Source: Lentisphaerota bacterium (GTDB lineage Bacteria > Verrucomicrobiota > Kiritimatiellia > RFP12 > UBA1067). Taken from it: a stretch of DNA of 23,308 nucleotides. The stretch covers positions 1 to 23,308 of the forward strand of contig SUVZ01000013.1 of NCBI GenBank assembly GCA_015061765.1. Direction: 5' to 3'. The translations under genes were made by a program, and so were the position numbers. Of this stretch, positions 15,890 to 23,308 are shown in pieces. Each line of letters starts with the position of its first letter. Position 1 is the stretch's first letter. Below the pieces are notes generated by a model. It had not been told where the DNA came from, did not search any database, and was given only the letters and a program-made list of their open reading frames with translations.

Positions 15890-17083
15890 CTACCTGGTAT
15901 TGGCTGCTTCTGCACAGACTTTTGAACGGTAGGCACTCATTGTCGTTCCGTAGTGCTGACGGAAAATCTTTTTGAGGTGGCTCTCATTTGAGAATCCGCA
16001 GAGTTCTCCTATCTGGCTTATGGGTGTAACCGTGTGCCGGAGCATGGTGCAGACGCGCTGGAGGCGGTTTTCTGTCAGTGCATTGTGGATGGTTCTGCCT
16101 GTTATTGTCTTGAAGTTCTTTTGCAGAATCCGTAGAGATGCGCCTGATGCTTTCGCTATCTCTTTAACCGACCGGATCGATACGGCATGGTTTTGGATGA
16201 ACTCGTTGGCTCGGCAGACCATTCGGCTGGATCCGTTGGCATCGCCAGTCGACAGTCGCTCCACAATGCCTTTGACGCCGAAATAGTTAAGTTGTGAATG
16301 TTTTTGCTCCCTTTTTATCAGTTTGACTAGCGTTTGCGCTGCAAGATATCCACCTCCTGAAAAGTCTGGGATGATGCTGGATAGAGATGGCGTTGTCTGT
16401 CGGCAGATGAATTCCTCATCGTCCACCCCTAGGACGAGCATCTGTTCAGGGATGGATAGTCCACTGTCGGAGGCCGCATCCAGTACGTCTTTGGCGCGTA
16501 TATCGCAGGCGGCGAAAACTCCGCAAGGCTTTGGCAAGGCGGCAAGCCATTCGGCAAGCATGGATATTTCGCTGTGATGACTTGTCTGTTTCGGTGTAGC
16601 TGTAATGAATGATGCGAAGGTTGTCTTGTCAGTGTGTACAAGATCTTGAAAGTGCCGCCCTCGTTCAATAGACCACTCATCTCCGAACCGAGAACCTACG
16701 AATGCAAAGTGGTTGAGTTTTTTCATCTGAAAAAGGCGGGCGGCAGCTTCGGCGACGGCACGGTTGTCGCAGTATATGCTGGTATGCCGGATTCCAATCT
16801 GCTGGGGTGGCTCAATGTTGATGAATACCGCTGCTTGACATCCAAGGCGCGAAATTCCATTAATGGTATGCGGAGCGGTGGAACCGATGATTATGCCATC
16901 TGGCTTCCATTCCTTAAATTCCTCCAGCTTCTGCCATGGAGTGCCTTCTCCGTAAAGCCTGATCTGGACATTTGGATGTGTGGCCGAATATTGGAGAATG
17001 CCACCGGACATCTCTCTTGATGCTTTTTGCATTGCGCAGATGTGGGCGAGAATTCGAATCGGCTTTCTTTTTGGCGTTTGCAT
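15890..17083 (-). CDS. XylR-type transcriptional regulator (sugar-binding domain plus AraC HTH)
   Basis: The 397-residue protein combines a LacI/periplasmic-binding-like effector domain (about residues 8-280) with a C-terminal AraC-type double HTH (about 295-390), the architecture of XylR. The effector part contains PDGIIIGSTAPH, YCDNRAVAEAAARLF, GVFAACDIRAKDVLDAA, MLVLGVDDEEFIC and PSLSSIIPDF, as in XylR and LacI proteins. The HTH shows ISQIGELCGFSNESHLKKIFRQHYG. It probably senses a sugar and activates the glycosidase genes beside it. ATG 17083 is preferred over 17122, because the longer frame would include the promoter -10 box. No Shine-Dalgarno sequence precedes it. It is divergent from the GH5 operon and upstream of GH36. 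Confidence 0.92.
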   Translation of the reverse strand: MQTPKRKPIRILAHICAMQKASREMSGGILQYSATHPNVQIRLYGEGTPWQKLEEFKEWKPDGIIIGSTAPHTINGISRLGCQAAVFINIEPPQQIGIRHTSIYCDNRAVAEAAARLFQMKKLNHFAFVGSRFGDEWSIERGRHFQDLVHTDKTTFASFITATPKQTSHHSEISMLAEWLAALPKPCGVFAACDIRAKDVLDAASDSGLSIPEQMLVLGVDDEEFICRQTTPSLSSIIPDFSGGGYLAAQTLVKLIKREQKHSQLNYFGVKGIVERLSTGDANGSSRMVCRANEFIQNHAVSIRSVKEIAKASGASLRILQKNFKTITGRTIHNALTENRLQRVCTMLRHTVTPISQIGELCGFSNESHLKKIFRQHYGTTMSAYRSKVCAEAANTR

Positions 17084-17092
17084 GATCAAATG

Positions 17093-17122
17093 ATTATAGC
17101 ACATGGAGTTCGTTAAAAGCAA
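17093..17122 (-). promoter_or_regulatory. Promoter of the regulator gene
   Basis: On the - strand, TTGCTT (17117-17122) and TATAAT (17093-17098) are separated by 18 bp. The perfect -10 box ends 9 nt before ATG 17083, leaving a leader of about 0-3 nt. Confidence 0.65.
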
Positions 17123-17143
17123 TGTTTAATGCGCAAAACCGTC

Positions 17144-17172
17144 TTTTGGGTAACGTGGAGATATGTTACAAT
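17144..17172 (+). promoter_or_regulatory. Probable promoter of the divergent glycosidase operon
   Basis: TACAAT (17167-17172) is preceded by a poor -35 (TTTTGG, 17144-17149) at 17 bp. A weak promoter here fits a need for activation. AGGAGAG at 17192-17198 gives the first gene a normal ribosome-binding site. No copy of the 12-bp operator repeat is visible in this divergent gap. Confidence 0.45.
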
Positions 17173-17205
17173 TGCGGGCAGATTGAAAGATAGGAGAGTT
17201 ATCCC

Positions 17206-17499
17206 ATGATTAGAAATACCATTGTTGCAATTGCAATGCTGTGTTGTTGTGGCGTTAGCGCAACAGATGTGAACTTAGATAAGTTCATACATGCCGGAAG
17301 CCTTGAGCGTCCGTTGGCTGGTACGACCTTCTCAGCATCAAGCGGCGAAGCAATTGCGCTTGATGCAGTCGCAAGGATGTCCGCCGATGACGTAATGAAT
17401 ACTGCGCTTGACAGCTGGTGCCAATACAGGATGGAGGCGATTCTATCCGGTGTGTTCAATTCCACCAAGTTCGGTAGAATGGTAATGGTCTTCAGGTAA
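17206..17499 (+). CDS. Small exported protein of unknown function
   Basis: The 97-residue protein starts with a clear signal peptide (MIRNTIVAIAMLCCCGVSA), so the mature part of about 78 residues is exported; the Cys cluster might alternatively indicate a lipoprotein. The mature region holds DVNLDKFIHAGSLERPLAG, an Ala/Ser-rich stretch and a C-terminal amphipathic-looking segment. ATG 17206 has AGGAGAG 7 nt upstream. It is first in the predicted operon with the SUMF1-like protein, GH5 and metallophosphoesterase. I do not recognise a family. It may be the start of a once longer gene, but the 3' end looks natural. Confidence 0.65.
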   Translation: MIRNTIVAIAMLCCCGVSATDVNLDKFIHAGSLERPLAGTTFSASSGEAIALDAVARMSADDVMNTALDSWCQYRMEAILSGVFNSTKFGRMVMVFR

Positions 17500-17541
17500 C
17501 TTCAAAAAGAAATTTCATTTAACAACTGAAAGGAAAACATC

Positions 17542-18816
17542 ATGAAAAAGTTGATTACAATTGCATGTTTAATAGGTGGAGGGGCGATTTTCGCAGATGT
17601 GGCAACCGTCAGCAATGTATCGATCGAACAGCCGACGACATCGCGGAAGGTGACCATCAAGTATAAGCTCTCCAAGCCGGCAGTCATCACAGTCGATATC
17701 CAGACAAACTGCGGCGAAAATGCATGGGCATCTATCGGTGCGGAGAACTTCACGACCATGTGGAAGGATGTGAACCGGCTCGTTAAGCCGGCTGCCGATG
17801 GCGGCTTCAACGAAATCCTGTGGCGTCCGGACAAGGACTGGAACGGTCACAAGCTGGATGCAGGATCGGTCAAGGCCGTTGTCACCGCTTGGGCGGAAGA
17901 CGCAACGCCTGACTATATGGCTGTGAGCCTGACCTCCAATTCAAATGTATTCTACTATGTGTCGGCTGAAGCCGTTCCCGGTGGTGTAACCGACAACCGC
18001 TACAAGACTGATTGGCTCCTTATGCGCAAGATCCCTGCCGCCGGTGTCACCTGGCGCATGGGTATTGCACCTGCGGATACATCACTCGGCAACAATTCCT
18101 CATGGGCAAATGCTCACTTAGTGCAGCTTTCAGCCGATTATTATATCGGTGTTTATCCGGTCACGCAGAAACAGTACGCGATGATTGGTGGTCAATACCG
18201 AAAGGGCGCACCTTCTGACAATAATGCTGGTGACATGAAGCCAGCAGGTGGCTTGGATTGGGGTTATCTTCGTGGTGGGACATGGCCAGGGGACCCGTTG
18301 CATTCAAGTGCCAATGAAGCAATTTTGAAATTCAGAAATCGTACAGGAATAGAATTTGATCTTCCCACCGAAGCTCAATGGGAATTTGCCTGTCGTGCGG
18401 GATCAGGAGATTGCCTTTACACTGGTAAAGCATGGACTGTTGATAATCTCAATGAAATCGCATGGTATGCAAGCAATACAACCCATCTGGTTGAAGTAGG
18501 ATTGAAAAAGCCAAATGATTTTGGATTATACGATATGATTGGCAATGTATATGAGACATGTTTGGATTACTGGGATAAGAATAATAGATATACTGTAGCA
18601 GAGGATGGCGGGCCTGTGATGGACCCGGAAGGTGTAGAAGCTTGGTCCGGCGGAAGCAGCTCTCAAACTTGGCCTCACGTTATACGCGGTGGTGCATATG
18701 ATTATGGAATGGGTTATCAATCATCACATGATCGAGCTGCTTGTAATGCACACAGCAGCTGGGTTCCTGCTCGCATAGGTTTCCGTCTGATGGCTCCTAT
18801 GGGCGGAAAGTGGTAA
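17542..18816 (+). CDS. Exported SUMF1/FGE-sulfatase-domain protein
   Basis: A signal peptide (about residues 1-19, MKKLITIACLIGGGAIFA) is followed by a beta-rich FlgD-like Ig domain (about 20-140, VSNVSIEQ, RKVTIKYKLSKPAVITVDI). A SUMF1/FGE-type C-type-lectin fold comes next: YIGVYPVTQKQY, FDLPTEAQWEFACRAG, GLYDMIGNVYETCLDYW, HVIRGGAYD and a final IGFRLM. True formylglycine-generating enzymes have two copper-binding cysteines between the RGG and GFR motifs; that interval (DYGMGYQSSHDRAAC) lacks the pair. It is therefore more likely a binding or unknown oxygenase-like protein than a sulfatase activator. GAAAGGAAAAC precedes ATG 17542. The gene ends 2 nt before the GH5 start. Confidence 0.85.
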   Translation: MKKLITIACLIGGGAIFADVATVSNVSIEQPTTSRKVTIKYKLSKPAVITVDIQTNCGENAWASIGAENFTTMWKDVNRLVKPAADGGFNEILWRPDKDWNGHKLDAGSVKAVVTAWAEDATPDYMAVSLTSNSNVFYYVSAEAVPGGVTDNRYKTDWLLMRKIPAAGVTWRMGIAPADTSLGNNSSWANAHLVQLSADYYIGVYPVTQKQYAMIGGQYRKGAPSDNNAGDMKPAGGLDWGYLRGGTWPGDPLHSSANEAILKFRNRTGIEFDLPTEAQWEFACRAGSGDCLYTGKAWTVDNLNEIAWYASNTTHLVEVGLKKPNDFGLYDMIGNVYETCLDYWDKNNRYTVAEDGGPVMDPEGVEAWSGGSSSQTWPHVIRGGAYDYGMGYQSSHDRAACNAHSSWVPARIGFRLMAPMGGKW

Positions 18817-18818
18817 GC

Positions 18819-20300
18819 ATGCAGTTTATTGCAATCTGCTTTGCGGCGGTGTGCGGGGTTGGCCCCGTCACCGCCGTTGATTGGTCTTTAGGGAAATGTG
18901 CGACGCGCACGAACGATTGCATCGTCATCGACGCTCGCAACAGCCGTTATGGCGACCGTACCCACGCCAAGGTGGATCTCGGCGGCATGACCGGCGGCAT
19001 CCGCGCTACAATCCGTGCGCGCGGAAAATCCATCGGCAAGCCTGACAAGTCGTATTTCGGGCTCAAGTTCATGTTCAACTACCGCGATCCAGCATCCGGT
19101 GCACTCAAGTGGCCTCAAGCCGAACATCGAGGCGGCAACTTCGACTGGACGACCTTGGAGCTTATCACCGATCTGGGTCCGTCGCCAGTCGGTGTCGTCA
19201 ACCTGACAATCGGCCTTCAGAACGTTTCGGGATTCGTTGAATTCGATACGGCATCGTTCAAGGTTGAACCGTACAAACTATACGAATTTCCGCGCTATAA
19301 CCAGGACTACAAGGTCCATTATCCAAAGTTCGTGACGAAGCGTCCTCAGCTTCGCGGTGCGATGCTGGCGTATGACCCTACGGAAGATGACATCCGCACT
19401 CTTGCCTCTTGGGGCGGAACGATAGGTCGCTATCAGATGTCGCGCAACTTCCAGATAATCGACGGAAACCTCGACTTCCCCGAATACGTAAAATGGTTGG
19501 ACGGGCGGTTGGATCTTCTTGAAAAGGTGCTCGTGTGGGCGCGAAAATACGGGATGCAGATATGCGTAGACCTTCACGTGCCGCCAGGAAGTGTTCGAGA
19601 TAACGCGGAGATGCGCATGTTCACCGACAGGAAGTGCCTCGACCTTTTCATTGAATGCTGGGAAACGATAGCCCGCCGCTTCAAGGGAAATGAGGATGTC
19701 ATCTACGGCTACGACCTTCTGAACGAACCGCACCAGAATCAGCATGAAGTCCCGTATTCCTACTGGGACGCGCAACGCATGGCGGCAGAGGCCATCCGCC
19801 GGATCGACCCGGTGACGACCATCGTCATGGAGGCGAACCGCTCCTCGTCCGCTCCGGCCTACGAATATATGTCGCCGCTTGCGATGTCAAACGTCATCTA
19901 TCAGGTGCACATGTACATTCCGTCAGACTTCACGCATCAGGGCGTCATCGGCGGCTGGAGTCCGCCGGAGAAGTGGCCGAACGAAAAGAAGGGCTGGAAC
20001 AAGGAGATGATCCGCGAGAGGCTCAAGCCTGTCGTCGCGTTCTCGAAGCGCCATGACGCGAAGATAATGGTCGGAGAGTTCTCGGCGATAGCCTGGGCGG
20101 AGGGTGCGGATCGCTATCTTCAGGACTGCATCGAGCTCTTCGACGAGTATGGATGGGACTGGTGCTATCATGCGTTCAACGAGTGGCGCGGCTGGAATGT
20201 CGAATATGCGGGCGATTCGCTGAAGACGCTGAAGCATGTCGGTGACACACCGCGCAAGCGTGTGCTTATCAACGGCCTTCGTGGCAGAAAGGATAAATAA
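18819..20300 (+). CDS. Exported GH5-family glycoside hydrolase (endo-glucanase/mannanase-like)
   Basis: GH5 enzymes are retaining endo-acting beta-glycanases, mainly on glucans and mannans. A signal peptide (MQFIAICFAAVCGVGPVTA) is followed by a beta-sandwich-like region (about residues 20-150) that may bind carbohydrate. The (beta/alpha)8 barrel contains ICVDLHVPPG, YDLLNEPHQNQ with acid/base Glu303, QVHMYIP and MVGEFSAIAW with nucleophile Glu420. The 493-residue length suits a GH5 with one accessory domain; the subfamily and substrate cannot be read by eye. ATG 18819 is preferred to GTG 18810, which would overlap the previous stop; GGAAAG lies 8 nt upstream. The next gene starts 2 nt after its stop, so the genes are translationally coupled. 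Confidence 0.9.
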   Translation: MQFIAICFAAVCGVGPVTAVDWSLGKCATRTNDCIVIDARNSRYGDRTHAKVDLGGMTGGIRATIRARGKSIGKPDKSYFGLKFMFNYRDPASGALKWPQAEHRGGNFDWTTLELITDLGPSPVGVVNLTIGLQNVSGFVEFDTASFKVEPYKLYEFPRYNQDYKVHYPKFVTKRPQLRGAMLAYDPTEDDIRTLASWGGTIGRYQMSRNFQIIDGNLDFPEYVKWLDGRLDLLEKVLVWARKYGMQICVDLHVPPGSVRDNAEMRMFTDRKCLDLFIECWETIARRFKGNEDVIYGYDLLNEPHQNQHEVPYSYWDAQRMAAEAIRRIDPVTTIVMEANRSSSAPAYEYMSPLAMSNVIYQVHMYIPSDFTHQGVIGGWSPPEKWPNEKKGWNKEMIRERLKPVVAFSKRHDAKIMVGEFSAIAWAEGADRYLQDCIELFDEYGWDWCYHAFNEWRGWNVEYAGDSLKTLKHVGDTPRKRVLINGLRGRKDK

Positions 20301-20302
20301 CG

Positions 20303-21688
20303 ATGTTGACGAGACGGTCTTTTTTGTCTGCGACAGCCGCTACTGCGGCGACCGCATCCTGGCGTATCTGGGCGGCAGAAGAGGGGCTGCCCGCCTATTA
20401 CGGCGACCATCTTGCGGATGTGGCGAGAAAGGTGAACCGGCTCAAGAAGACGTGCTGCGACGGCTTCTGGTTCCTGACCGATCTTCATGTTCCGTCAAAC
20501 CGTTGCGTTTCGGGACGTCTGCTTGCGCGCCTTACGGCCGAGACGGGAATGAAGAAGGTCCTGTGCGGCGGCGACCACGTTGAGGCGTTCGGAGGAAAGG
20601 ATTCCATCGACCGTACGATCGCCGACTATCAGGAGAAGTGGGTTCGTACAATTGAGCGGGCTGGCGGTGAATTCTTCCCGGCGAAAGGGAACCATGACTT
20701 TACGATCCGAAAGTCGATGGCGGTGAAGGAAGGCTTCACCTATTCCGGAACCCGTGCGCGCGATATCCTGATGGATACGGACGCAGTCCGGAAACGGGCG
20801 GTCACAAACCCTGACGATCCTGAGGCATGCTACTATTACGTGGACGAGCCTGCGGCGCGGCTTCGCTACATAGTGGCAGATTCGTCGGATCGCATCGCGA
20901 CCGACCGCACGTACTGGGCCGTCGAATACGGAATCCGCGATCCTCAGCTTACATGGCTGGCGGAAAAGGCGCTCAAGGGAATCCCTGCAGGCTGGACCGC
21001 CGTCGTAATGCAGCACATACCGGTTGCGGAGATTGTCTCGTGTGAAGATAAGGGTCTTAAGGCGATGGTCGGGTGGCGCCGGATGCTTGAAGCATACCAG
21101 AACCGGCGGAAAGTCACCATCGACGGCAAGACATTCGATTTCACCAAGGCGCGTGGACGCATACTCTGTGACATCACGGGCCATGAGCACGCAGAGCGTC
21201 AGACATGTCTTGATGGATTGTGGCACATTACGGAACCGTGCGATGCGGCGTACCGCGATTACATCAACGGTTCAAGCCCGTGGAGCCCGAACCTACCGGT
21301 AAAGGAGCGGGGAACGGTCTTCGAGCAGACGTTCGATGCCGTGCAGATAGACAGGAACAGGCGCATGCTTCACCTGACGCGCGTTGGTGGAGGCGGCGAC
21401 CGGACGATTCATCTCAAGGGACGTTCGATGAGGCCTGGAGAAATGCTCGGTTTCAAAACCATGCGGATTGCCGGCCCCGTGACCTGGGGGACATACGACG
21501 CATCTCGCATTACGCGCCGTCCCAATCCTCAAAACCGCTACAGCCATTTCTACTCCTATCACAGCGATGTTGCCGGGATCGCCTCTGACGGAACCGTCAC
21601 AGCGAAGAAGCCGGGCGAATGCATTGTCGTGGCGCTCGACGGTGCGGGTTGCAAGGAGCTTTTCCCATTGACGGTAAAAGCATCCTAG
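20303..21688 (+). CDS. Tat-exported calcineurin-like metallophosphoesterase with Ig-like tail
   Basis: The N-terminus carries a twin-arginine signal (TRRSFLSATAATAATA), so the folded, metal-loaded enzyme is exported by Tat. The two-metal site of calcineurin-like phosphoesterases is complete: D60-x-H62 (LTDLHVP), D91 (GGDHVE), N130-H131-D132 (GNHDF), H238 (MQHIP) and H294-x-H296 (GHEHAE). The last 50 or so residues (GIASDGTVTAKKPGECIVVA) look like a BIG2-type Ig domain. The 461-residue protein could hydrolyse phosphomonoesters or diesters outside the cytoplasm; the substrate is unknown. ATG 20303 has AAAGGA at about 10 nt upstream. It is last in the operon, and the next gene has its own promoter. 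Confidence 0.88.
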   Translation: MLTRRSFLSATAATAATASWRIWAAEEGLPAYYGDHLADVARKVNRLKKTCCDGFWFLTDLHVPSNRCVSGRLLARLTAETGMKKVLCGGDHVEAFGGKDSIDRTIADYQEKWVRTIERAGGEFFPAKGNHDFTIRKSMAVKEGFTYSGTRARDILMDTDAVRKRAVTNPDDPEACYYYVDEPAARLRYIVADSSDRIATDRTYWAVEYGIRDPQLTWLAEKALKGIPAGWTAVVMQHIPVAEIVSCEDKGLKAMVGWRRMLEAYQNRRKVTIDGKTFDFTKARGRILCDITGHEHAERQTCLDGLWHITEPCDAAYRDYINGSSPWSPNLPVKERGTVFEQTFDAVQIDRNRRMLHLTRVGGGGDRTIHLKGRSMRPGEMLGFKTMRIAGPVTWGTYDASRITRRPNPQNRYSHFYSYHSDVAGIASDGTVTAKKPGECIVVALDGAGCKELFPLTVKAS

Positions 21689-21699
21689 TTCATTGTAAA

Positions 21700-21728
21700 T
21701 GACGGAAGTGATGCTGTTGTAGTAGAAT
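21700..21728 (+). promoter_or_regulatory. Probable promoter of the GH127 gene
   Basis: TAGAAT (21723-21728) is preceded at 17 bp by a weak -35 (TGACGG, 21700-21705). AGGAAA at 21748-21753 is the ribosome-binding site of the gene starting at 21764. No direct repeat like the one at 15845 is seen here. Confidence 0.4.
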
Positions 21729-21763
21729 GTAGACATTGAATTCAAACAGGAAATGGATTGAAG

Positions 21764-23308
21764 ATGAAAATCAGACTTGAAACACTTTTTGCTGTAACGA
21801 TGACTGTTGCCACGGTGGCTTCTTCTGCAATGGCTGCCGCTCTGGATTCATCTGCCGGGCTTGGCAATGTCCGGCTCAAGGGATATCTTGGTGGACGGCT
21901 CGATGCCATGATCGAGCGCCATGTCGCAGGTACGGATGCCGATTACATCACTGCGGCCTTCATGGAGAAGACAGAGACGAAAGGATGGTGGCAGACCGAG
22001 TTCTGGGGCAAGTGGATGCATTCCGCCGTTCCGTATTCTGTGTATCTGCATGGCGGTACGCCCAAAACATTGCGTCTGAACGAATCAATCAGGCGCGGAA
22101 TCGACCGCATGCTGTCTTCGCAGGAGCCCTGCGGCTACATCGGAAACTATCCCGATGAGCTGCGCTGCGGCGAAGGTTGGGACGTGTGGGGCATGAAGTA
22201 TACCATGATTGGGCTGCTCCATTATTATGACGCCACGAAAGACGAGAATACGCTCGCCGCATGCCGCCGCCTGTGTGATTACCTGATTGGCGAGATCGGC
22301 CCCGGCGGACGCCGCGGACGCGAGCTTTGGCAGACGGGCAACTGGTCGGGCTACGCCAGTTCATCGATTCTCGAACCTGTGATGTGGCTTTATAACCGCA
22401 CAAAGGATGCCAGATACCTTGATTTCGCTTCCTACATCGTCAAAGGGATGACAGAGCCGGAGAAGGGTCCTCGCCTTTTGGATCTCGCACTCAAAGGAGT
22501 GTCTGTAGCAGACCGAAACGAGAAAGGATACACCCGCAACCGAGAGTGGTCGTATGTCTGCAAATACGGTCGCTCAAAGGCGTATGAGATGATGAGCTGC
22601 TACCAGGGGTTGATTGAATATTTCGAGGTGACGGGGCGACGCGATCTGCTTGATGCTGCGGTGAAGACAGCCGAGGACATAGTACGCGAAGAGGTTAACC
22701 TTGCTGGTGGATGCGCGTCGTCAGAAGCGTGGTTTCACGGATCGCGCAAGCAGCACCTGCCTTACGAGCGTCTTCAGGAAACCTGTGTGACGACAACGTG
22801 GATGCGCTTCTGTGAGAAGCTTCTCGATATCACTGGCGATTCCAAATGGGCCGATCAGATTGAACGCACGTTCTATAACGCATATTTAGCCGCCATGAAA
22901 TTGGATGGCTCGGAGTTTGCCGGTTATACGCCGCTTTCTGGTAACCGCTGGCACGGACAGCATCACTGCTATATGCATACCGACTGCTGTACAGCAAACG
23001 GCCCTCGAGGATTTCTGTGCTTTCTCAACAAGATTTTCAGGACGAAAGGTGATGCGGTGGAGTTTAATTTCTATGCGTCAGCTTTAGCGAAAGGCAAGCT
23101 TGCCAATGGGCGCACTGTTGCCTTTGATATGTATTCGCTTTATCCTCGTTCATCGAAGGTGCGTATTGTTAGCCATACCGAAAACGTTGGTGAAGTTTCG
23201 CTCCGTCTGCGAATTCCGTCATGGAGCGCAAAGACGGTCATGAAACTCAACGGTGTTGAGCAGCACGATGTCAAACCAGGAACGTATTGCACTTTGTCTC
23301 GTGAATGG
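21764..23308 (+). CDS. Exported GH127-type beta-L-arabinofuranosidase, 3' partial
   Basis: The frame runs off the right edge after 515 residues; the family is usually about 640-660. A signal peptide (about residues 1-25, ending SSAMAAA) indicates export. The (alpha/alpha)6 barrel shows GWDVWGMKYTMIGLLHYYDAT, AYEMMSCYQGLIEYFEVTG and YERLQETCVTTTWMRFCEKL followed by LDITGDSKWADQIERT. The zinc-thiolate site of GH127 is conserved: Glu339 and Cys341 in LQETC, and Cys408-Cys409 in DCCTANGPR, matching Glu338, Cys340, Cys417 (nucleophile) and Cys418 of Bifidobacterium HypBA1. These enzymes release beta-L-arabinofuranose from plant glycans; the related GH146 is an alternative. ATG 21764 has AGGAAA 10 nt upstream. 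Confidence 0.88.
   Translation, partial: MKIRLETLFAVTMTVATVASSAMAAALDSSAGLGNVRLKGYLGGRLDAMIERHVAGTDADYITAAFMEKTETKGWWQTEFWGKWMHSAVPYSVYLHGGTPKTLRLNESIRRGIDRMLSSQEPCGYIGNYPDELRCGEGWDVWGMKYTMIGLLHYYDATKDENTLAACRRLCDYLIGEIGPGGRRGRELWQTGNWSGYASSSILEPVMWLYNRTKDARYLDFASYIVKGMTEPEKGPRLLDLALKGVSVADRNEKGYTRNREWSYVCKYGRSKAYEMMSCYQGLIEYFEVTGRRDLLDAAVKTAEDIVREEVNLAGGCASSEAWFHGSRKQHLPYERLQETCVTTTWMRFCEKLLDITGDSKWADQIERTFYNAYLAAMKLDGSEFAGYTPLSGNRWHGQHHCYMHTDCCTANGPRGFLCFLNKIFRTKGDAVEFNFYASALAKGKLANGRTVAFDMYSLYPRSSKVRIVSHTENVGEVSLRLRIPSWSAKTVMKLNGVEQHDVKPGTYCTLSREW

Noticed and set aside
1..23308. CRISPR arrays, tRNA or rRNA genes, toxin-antitoxin pairs, complete prophage
   Set aside because: No regularly spaced repeats, cloverleaf-like sequences, rRNA segments or phage structural genes were seen in either strand; the ORF6N piece alone does not indicate a prophage.

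Overview
The window looks like chromosomal DNA of a glycan-degrading, Gram-negative-type bacterium. Moderately high GC core genes alternate with AT-richer accessory stretches. The XylR-type sugar regulator, exported SUMF1-like protein, Tat-exported metallophosphoesterase, glycoside hydrolases and beta-solenoid surface protein together suggest a PVC-group organism (Verrucomicrobiota, Kiritimatiellia- or Lentisphaeria-like). That placement is inferred from gene content only; no rRNA or tRNA gene is visible.

Region 1 (1-9575) is a housekeeping block, all on the + strand. It holds the 3' part of a C2H2 zinc-finger protein overlapping pheT, then a structure that reads as a 6S RNA gene with its own terminator. 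An exported class-I glutamine-amidotransferase-like hydrolase (peptidase C26), a CgeB-like glycosyltransferase, an unusually short uvrC, hslO (Hsp33) and a MATE transporter follow.

Region 2 (9576-13745) is decayed accessory DNA. A beta-solenoid surface protein gene has lost its ATG (now ATA), carries a one-base slip in an A-tract and is cut off by an IS630-family element. The other side of the IS carries the 3' part of a different gene (ORF6N family), so the IS joins two unrelated half-genes. About 750 bp of DNA without a confident gene follows.

Region 3 (13746-23308) is a carbohydrate-utilisation locus. A XylR-type regulator (sugar-binding domain plus AraC HTH) and a GH36 alpha-galactosidase lie on the - strand. 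Between them is a perfect 12-bp direct repeat with 22-bp period, placed upstream of a 17-bp-spaced promoter, as expected for an AraC-type operator. Divergently on the + strand runs a tight operon: a small exported protein, an exported SUMF1-like protein, a GH5 glycosidase and a Tat-exported metallophosphoesterase. After a new promoter comes a GH127-type beta-L-arabinofuranosidase, cut by the window end. A plausible reading is regulated breakdown of a galactose- and arabinose-decorated plant polysaccharide, with exported GH5 and GH127 enzymes and a cytoplasmic GH36.

Several promoters place the -10 box only 6-9 nt before the start codon, without a Shine-Dalgarno sequence, which suggests leaderless mRNAs. 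No CRISPR array, tRNA or complete prophage is visible, and I did not find a clearly new multi-gene system. The strongest individual items are the 6S RNA, the operator repeats, the IS-joined half-genes, the short UvrC and the leaderless promoter pattern.
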